Source: Scatosoma sp900555925
GTDB lineage: Bacteria; Bacillota; Clostridia; Christensenellales; Borkfalkiaceae
Reading direction: 5' to 3'
Length of the DNA stretch: 27,854 nucleotides
Assembly (NCBI GenBank): GCA_959603585.1
Contig: CAUGYD010000016.1
Location: 1 to 27,854 of the forward strand
The notes beneath the pieces are model-generated. The model had not been told where the DNA came from. It did no database searches and saw only the letters and a list, made by a program, of their open reading frames with translations. Below, piece by piece: positions 24,249 through 27,854 of the stretch. The translations under genes and the position numbers were made by a program. How positions within the stretch are numbered: position 1 is the first letter of the stretch; each line of letters opens with the position of its first letter.

Positions 24249-24278
24249 GCTAACCGCCTCAGAGGGTATCACCCTTGT
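24249..24278. repeat. Right (inverted) copy of the leader repeat
   Basis: On the minus strand: ACAAGGGT, then GATACCCTCTGAGG, then CGGTTAGC, in the 5' leader of the peptide mRNA. Partner of 24044-24071. Confidence 0.7.
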
Positions 24279-24289
24279 TGCTTGTCCTT

Positions 24290-24318
24290 ATTATACCATA
24301 TTTTGGAAACATTGTCAA
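24290..24318 (-). promoter_or_regulatory. Perfect consensus promoter of the 37-residue ORF
   Basis: Minus strand: TTGACA (24318-24313), exactly 17 bases, TATAAT (24295-24290). The predicted start near 24283 gives an mRNA of about 200 bases ending at the shared terminator. Confidence 0.92.
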
Positions 24319-24330
24319 TAAAAAATTTCA

Positions 24331-24357
24331 ACGACGCCGTTTTCGGCGTCGTTTTTT
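24331..24357 (+). terminator. Strong intrinsic terminator bordering the two-RNA locus
   Basis: ACGACGCCG (24331-24339) pairs with CGGCGTCGT (24344-24352), TTTT loop, followed by a run of T to 24357. No plus-strand gene precedes it apart from the small RNA, so it looks like an insulator. Confidence 0.75.
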
Positions 24358-24716
24358 ACGTCCTCGCTCTGATCCAGACCGCCGGGCGGGGGATTCACTA
24401 TTTATCAGCTTTCCCGGCAGCTTCACCGTGGCGGCAGCTCTCCCCCGCTGACAAGCTCCAACACCGAGAAAGCCGCGAGCGGCTTTCCGTTTTCCTTCTA
24501 CCATATCCGGAAGCCCGCTCGCCGGGGTTTCCCGTTTCTATAATTCCGCTTTTCCCTCTTTTTGCGCGGTCTGGGCGCCCGCCTCCGGCGCCCTCGCGCT
24601 ATATTATATATTACAAACATATATAATAATGTATGTTTGACTGGGGCATTTTTCAAACTTTTTTGGGGCAGTTTTTTTCGCCGGAAGTTTGCTTTTTAAC
24701 CGAGTTGCCGGACATG
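24358..24716. other. Gene-free, GC-rich stretch at the edge of the accessory region
   Basis: No supported ORF. It contains a stable hairpin GAAAGCCG/CGGCTTTC with a CGAG loop (24468-24487), the inverted repeat at 24614-24639, and two copies of TGGGGCA (24643 and 24664 area) separated by a T-rich stretch. It resembles the gene-free GC-rich patches at 1-75 and 27240-27560. Confidence 0.45.
24614..24639. repeat. Inverted repeat CAAACATA...TATGTTTG
   Basis: Perfect 8-bp arms (24614-24621 and 24632-24639) around an AT-only-but-one spacer. It lies in a gene-free region downstream of the replication initiator gene, so it could be an operator or an initiator-binding site. Confidence 0.4.
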
Positions 24717-24749
24717 AAAAAAGCGCCCGGCTAAATCCTGCCGAACGCT
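24717..24749 (-). terminator. Terminator of the accessory operon
   Basis: On the minus strand AGCGTTCGGC pairs with GCCGGGCGCT (10 bp including two G-U pairs, 8-base loop) and runs into six T. It lies 87 bases after the initiator stop. A second, plus-oriented hairpin with a T-run lies at 24770-24797. Confidence 0.7.
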
Positions 24750-24835
24750 CGTTTTGTTATACGACTATAAGCGCGGATTTCTCCACGCTTCTTTTTTCTA
24801 TCCGATTCGCCTACTCCTTCCGCCTTGCCCCGTTG

Positions 24836-25906
24836 TCATGTCGTCCCTCCTTTGGGATAACAGTTACATTGACAACCGTCCGGCTTAAATCCCGTATCTG
24901 AACATTTCAGGCACTTATATCGCGGCAACAGATCCGCCTCCGTCATGTTCAGCCCTTTCAATATCTCCCGCCTTTCTTTTATTAGTGCTTGCTTTTTGAT
25001 GAGTAGCGACGGCAGCGTTACCGGCTCGAAGATCTCCGCTTTCGCCTGCGCTATCTCCATTCGAGAAAGCTCGCCCGTGATTTCCTTAAATCTCGGCTCC
25101 CTATTCGCTTTCAAAAGGTACTTATCTACACGCTGCTGCGCTTCTTCCCGCAGCTTTGCATAATAGCTTTCCCGTTCCGCTTTGGCGTTCGCTGCCGCAA
25201 CCTCGGCGGAAACAAATGGCTTTTCCCCTCGCTTCGCTCGCGGTTTCTTCAAATACTTTTTGTATTCGTAAACAGCCCGATTGACTTCATAACCGCTTAA
25301 ATTATACTTGCTTTTCCCTTTGTTCTCTTTCGCTCGGTAAATCAATCCCGCTTTCATCAGCGCACGAAGTGCCTTTTTTACCGTCGTTTTACATATTCCC
25401 AAATCCCGCGCGAACTGTCCCGCCGAGCCACGACATATCCCGCCGGTTTTCTTATTCTCGCATGCCGTCGTAATATGCGCCAGCAATCTGATCTCCGAAG
25501 GCGTCAGCTTCCGCCATTCTCCGCATACACAAATTTCCGCCGTATATAAATACTGCGGGATATTGTCATAACGCTTGCCTTTGAGTTCTTCTATGTATTT
25601 ATAAGCCGTGCCGTCCTGATCTCGCTTTACACGCTCGATCTTCTTTGCTTTGCATAATTGCTCTATCGCGCCCGCGATCGTAGCTCTTGAAAATCCGAAC
25701 TCCTCACGGATTTGCTCGTAACTCAACCGACAAACCGCCTCGGGATCGTTCGTATGCGAAAAACCGTAAATCTTTCCGGCAACGGACACCGCGGAAGGCG
25801 TCAGCTTCTTTTTTCCCTTTCCAGGGGAATATAACCGCGTGGGGACGCGGTTAAAAAGCCCGCGCTTTGTTTCCGGCAATTTAATTTTCAATACCGTTTC
25901 CGCCAT
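24836..25906 (-). CDS. Replication initiator/primosomal protein with winged helices and zinc module
   Basis: A 356-residue protein. Two winged-helix-like units are visible: about 35-105 (LSYEQIREEFGFSRATIAGAIEQL) and about 130-200 (GQFARDLGICKTTVKKALRAL). Residues about 239-350 closely match the C-terminus of the chromosomal DnaD-like protein at 21857: EPRFKEITGELSRMEIAQAK, then a cysteine cluster CLKC (332-335) and CQCNC (345-349). That module resembles the N-terminus of clostridial DnaC helicase loaders, but no ATPase domain follows. It probably recruits the host DnaB to the element's origin. AAAGGAAGG lies 7 bases before the ATG. It is the last gene of the operon, followed by the terminator at 24717-24749. 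Confidence 0.8.
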   Translation of the reverse strand: MAETVLKIKLPETKRGLFNRVPTRLYSPGKGKKKLTPSAVSVAGKIYGFSHTNDPEAVCRLSYEQIREEFGFSRATIAGAIEQLCKAKKIERVKRDQDGTAYKYIEELKGKRYDNIPQYLYTAEICVCGEWRKLTPSEIRLLAHITTACENKKTGGICRGSAGQFARDLGICKTTVKKALRALMKAGLIYRAKENKGKSKYNLSGYEVNRAVYEYKKYLKKPRAKRGEKPFVSAEVAAANAKAERESYYAKLREEAQQRVDKYLLKANREPRFKEITGELSRMEIAQAKAEIFEPVTLPSLLIKKQALIKERREILKGLNMTEADLLPRYKCLKCSDTGFKPDGCQCNCYPKGGTT

Positions 25907-25980
25907 TTCTTAACCTTCCTTTGTCCTAAACCTCGTTACCCCAGCAATCCCAGCCTTCCGCCGAACGGCGGGCAAACAGC

Positions 25981-26514
25981 TCAATAGCTGCCCCCCCCCC
26001 CCCCGACGAGTTTCCGGATTTTTTCCCGCACTTCCGTAGGCTTTTCCGAATGTCTCCCGCGCGGCGAAAATATCAGTTGACTGATTCCCGCGCTCTCGCG
26101 CTTCGGGTGTCCCTTCGTCGCCAATAGGCAGCACTCCGTATTTCCCCGCGTCCAATACCCCAACCCCAACGCACACGACTTTTCAAATAATTCCGCTGCC
26201 GTCATGATTCGGTATTCGTTCATCTGCGTCGAAGGATTTAACTTTATCCATTGAAAGGCGATCGTCTTATACTCAAAGCCCCACAGGGGAATTAATCGCA
26301 GGGCGTCCTCTATCATTGGATATGTAGCCCACATAAATAACACTGCGTCTCTTTCCGCCAATGCCGGAACAGGCAGCTCCGCAAGTTCTGAAAACGTCAT
26401 TGTCGGATAATGATTTTTCGCCGCTCCGAGCCGATTTCCGCATTTATAATCCCACGGCGGATCCGCGTATATGATTTTATACCGCTTCTCCGGATTGTAT
26501 ATATCTACTTTCAC
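25981..26514 (-). CDS. MT-A70 family adenine-N6 DNA methyltransferase, frameshifted at a poly-G tract
   Basis: As read, a 177-residue protein starting at GTG 26514, which overlaps the upstream stop by GTGA. DPPW (18-21) is the catalytic motif of this m6A methyltransferase family, and KPTEVREKIRKLVG is the usual approach to the last strand. There a run of 14 G replaces the family's GDLPR and shifts the frame, giving GGGGSY and a stop. One G fewer would read on through AAIELFARRS and GWDCWGNEV, the canonical family C-terminus, to a TAG at 25926-25928, 19 bases before the next gene. So the intact gene is about 195 residues and spans 25926-26514. The tract may switch it on and off, or may be a sequencing error. 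Confidence 0.88.
   Translation of the reverse strand: MKVDIYNPEKRYKIIYADPPWDYKCGNRLGAAKNHYPTMTFSELAELPVPALAERDAVLFMWATYPMIEDALRLIPLWGFEYKTIAFQWIKLNPSTQMNEYRIMTAAELFEKSCALGLGYWTRGNTECCLLATKGHPKRESAGISQLIFSPRGRHSEKPTEVREKIRKLVGGGGGSY
25991..26004. repeat. Homopolymer of 14 C (14 G in the gene sense)
   Basis: The only long homopolymer of G/C in the window, inside the methyltransferase coding region. Tract lengths of 13, 10 or 16 would restore the full-length frame; 14 truncates it. Confidence 0.97.
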
Positions 26515-26894
26515 TTTGCTTGTTTCTCCGGCTTTTCCTGCGTTCTTGGCTTCCGTGACCGCACTCGAAACCCGCCCGCCTTCTCTGCGTTTTCTAACGC
26601 CGCTTTCAGCTCCGTCCTCTGGCTCATTACCCGCGACGGATCCTCCGCCGGCTCCCGCACAAATTCGCTTGCCTTACGCAGCAGCTCTTTATATGCCGGA
26701 TATTTCCCCGGCTCCTCCGGTGATGGCGCATACTCCGAAAGCTGCGTCAACACATTTTTTACCCACCACCGGAAAAACTCTATTTCTTCCCGCACCACTG
26801 CCTGGTAGCAATATATCTTTATAATCCGCGCAAGTTCTTCGTAACAGTCCTTTTCTGTCAGTGCCTTGCTTTTCGGCTTCAATATCTCTTTCAT
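26511..26894 (-). CDS. Unknown accessory protein
   Basis: A 127-residue protein I do not recognise. It is mostly helical and charged; the central part EEIEFFRWWVKNVLTQLSEY (about 37-56) is aromatic-rich, and the C-terminus is basic (FRVRSRKPRTQEKPEKQAK). There is no signal peptide or membrane segment. Its start overlaps the stop of the winged-helix gene by 4 bases and its stop overlaps the methyltransferase GTG, so all three are translationally coupled. A role linked to the methyltransferase is only suggested by that. Confidence 0.75.
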   Translation of the reverse strand: MKEILKPKSKALTEKDCYEELARIIKIYCYQAVVREEIEFFRWWVKNVLTQLSEYAPSPEEPGKYPAYKELLRKASEFVREPAEDPSRVMSQRTELKAALENAEKAGGFRVRSRKPRTQEKPEKQAK

Positions 26895-27169
26895 CCTCCC
26901 GCCTCCGTTCTATAATCCCCTACAACTTCCGGCGAGGAAGGATTAACCGACAGTTTCCCGCCTTCTTTCTTGATAAAGCCGTAACGGATCAAGGCTGATA
27001 CGGCATATTTCACGCCGTTCCAGCTCATGCCCACTTCGTCCGCTATTTTCCGATAGTCCACGACTTCCGCGCGGTCTTGGAGTTTATCTTTCAGGCATTG
27101 ATACACCCGCAGCGTCGCTACCGTCAAATGCGTCGTGCGATTGGTGCAAATCGTGATCGTTTGTTCCAT
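26891..27169 (-). CDS. Winged-helix DNA-binding protein
   Basis: A 92-residue protein starting at ATG 27169, where AAAGGAGG lies 6 bases upstream; the frame is open to 27262 without a ribosome site. Residues about 18-75 form a winged helix-turn-helix (YQCLKDKLQDR, VDYRKIADEVGMSWNGVKYAVSALIRYGFIKKEGG) as in small replication or transcription regulators of plasmids and ICEs. It is the first gene of the coupled operon and may control it. A short hairpin (GGCCG/CGGCC, 27184-27198) abuts its Shine-Dalgarno and could modulate translation. Confidence 0.8.
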   Translation of the reverse strand: MEQTITICTNRTTHLTVATLRVYQCLKDKLQDRAEVVDYRKIADEVGMSWNGVKYAVSALIRYGFIKKEGGKLSVNPSSPEVVGDYRTEAGG

Positions 27170-27198
27170 TTCTCGCCTCCTTTGGCCGTATTCCGGCC

Positions 27199-27597
27199 TG
27201 ATTTTTTTGTTAAAATCTAAATTTTTTTGCCAAAATCGGGGCCGTGAAGAATCCCGCGACAAGCGCGGAATTCTTCAAGAAATACGGCGCGCCGCGGCTT
27301 AATTTTAGCCTCCCCGCCCGCATGACGTTGCCCGGCGCCGTTGCCGGCCGCCCGTCGGCTCTGCGGCCGTCTCCCCCGCCCCACGGTGCGGGTACATACG
27401 TCCGCATTTCCGTCGGTCTGTCCGTCACCGTCTTTTTTCCGGGCAACGTTGATCTGGTCGTGTTTGCCCCGGCTCTGCCGTCTCCCTTCTCCTTTTGCGC
27501 CTTCGGCGCCGCTGGATAAGTGAGAGTTCCCCCGCGCCCGGCCTCGGCGCTTTATTCCGACCGCGCGGTTATTCATTGCATACCTGCCCCGTCCGTT
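27199..27597. other. Gene-free GC-rich stretch
   Basis: No supported ORF; open frames here are Arg/Pro/Gly-rich composition artefacts. It holds the long imperfect hairpin at 27246-27276 and several small GC-rich hairpins. No good promoter for the downstream operon was found. Confidence 0.45.
27246..27276. repeat. Imperfect 13-bp hairpin
   Basis: GAAGAATCCCGCG (27246-27258) pairs with CGCGGAATTCTTC (27264-27276) with one mismatch and a 5-base loop. It lies about 80 bases upstream of the winged-helix gene. No T-run follows, so it may be a leader structure or a protein- or recombination-related site. Confidence 0.5.
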
Positions 27598-27854
27598 TTA
27601 TTTTTGCTTTCGTTCGGGATATTCCCGCGGTTGCCAGACGTATTTCACCCCGACTTCATCGCGGTATTTCTTCCGTTTTGCCGCTTCTATGCTGTTATCC
27701 TCGAATACCTCGAAAATTTGGTCGTAGAAATGACTTTTTACTTTCTTCATTTCTTCACAGCTCGGATGCAAATCTTTGTATTGCTCAAAATCGTTTAACC
27801 CGTATTTTGAGCGCTGCACCTTTTTGTCGTAAAACTCTTTGATTGCGTCCGTCG
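27598..27854 (-). CDS. C-terminal part of an unknown accessory protein (runs off the window)
   Basis: The frame is open to the right edge, giving at least 85 residues. It is charged and probably helical, with KKVQRSKYGLNDFEQYKDL, a HPSCEEMKKVKSHFYD stretch, EAAKRKKYRDEVGVKYVW and the end QPREYPERKQK. I do not recognise the family. A GTG at 27819 could start a 73-residue protein, but no ribosome site is evident, so a longer gene starting outside is more likely. Confidence 0.55.
   Translation of the reverse strand, partial: TDAIKEFYDKKVQRSKYGLNDFEQYKDLHPSCEEMKKVKSHFYDQIFEVFEDNSIEAAKRKKYRDEVGVKYVWQPREYPERKQK

Larger units (their letters stand above)
24358..27854. mobile_element. Probable mobile-element segment (partial)
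   Basis: A compact minus-strand operon of winged-helix regulator, unknown protein, solitary MT-A70 methyltransferase and replication initiator, flanked by gene-free GC-rich stretches. This is typical plasmid, phage or ICE cargo. It begins just after a tRNA-Ser and a candidate type I toxin-antitoxin locus. No integrase or repeat of the tRNA end is visible inside the window, so boundaries and type are open. Confidence 0.45.

Noticed and set aside
24153..24626. Plus-strand frame of 157 codons
   Set aside because: It runs antisense to the 37-residue ORF, its promoter and a terminator, with no ribosome site.
1..27854. CRISPR arrays, rRNA genes, riboswitches, IS-type transposases
   Set aside because: Looked for on both strands; no regularly spaced repeats, rRNA-like sequence, recognisable riboswitch core or transposase was seen.

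Overview
The window looks like a chromosomal segment of an uncultured, probably gut-dwelling clostridial Firmicute (Bacillota). The gene order ywlC-ywlE-rpiB-upp matches Bacillus/Clostridia. Other supports are a DnaD-type initiator, a DUF951 protein, the paired ACT/UPF0210 genes, strong GGAGG ribosome sites and consensus sigma-A promoters. The exact taxon cannot be read from the sequence.

Left (1-3016): the end of an AT-rich integrative element. It has a gene-poor stretch with a lone terminator, a sigma-region-4-like HTH protein, and a tyrosine recombinase that points at the 3' end of a tRNA-Leu(CAG) gene, the likely attachment site. Tandem 12-bp repeats lie between integrase and tRNA.

Middle (3105-21639, all minus strand): a dense housekeeping block. 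In transcription order it runs sbcD, sbcC, an alpha/beta-hydrolase-like protein, DUF951, signal peptidase I, DegV, a membrane protein, an ACT protein, UPF0210, then (own promoter) pepF, dnaB, ywlC and a YwlE-type phosphatase, then (own promoter) rpiB, upp, an MscS channel, a small membrane protein and an S51 peptidase. Genes are tightly spaced and often overlap by 4 bases. Oddities are a histone-H1-like tail on YwlE, no zinc hook in SbcC, an SSB-like acidic tip on DnaB, and loss of the catalytic Ser/His signature in the hydrolase.

Right-centre (21640-23878): a plus-strand DnaD-like primosomal protein ending in a helicase-loader-type zinc module, then tRNA-Ser(GGA). Its promoter faces that of sbcD head-on, with palindromes in between.

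Right (24000-27854): first a compact convergent two-RNA locus with two perfect TTGACA-N17-TATAAT promoters, one shared bidirectional terminator and a 37-codon ORF. This is the architecture of a par/fst-like type I toxin-antitoxin system, but the peptide is one I do not recognise. Next is a minus-strand accessory operon, probably of a mobile element: a winged-helix protein, an unknown protein, an MT-A70 adenine methyltransferase interrupted by a run of 14 G, and a replication initiator. The initiator shares its C-terminal zinc module with the chromosomal DnaD-like protein. A partial gene runs off the right edge.

The best candidates for something new are the two-RNA locus at 24006-24318 and the poly-G methyltransferase switch at 25991-26004.
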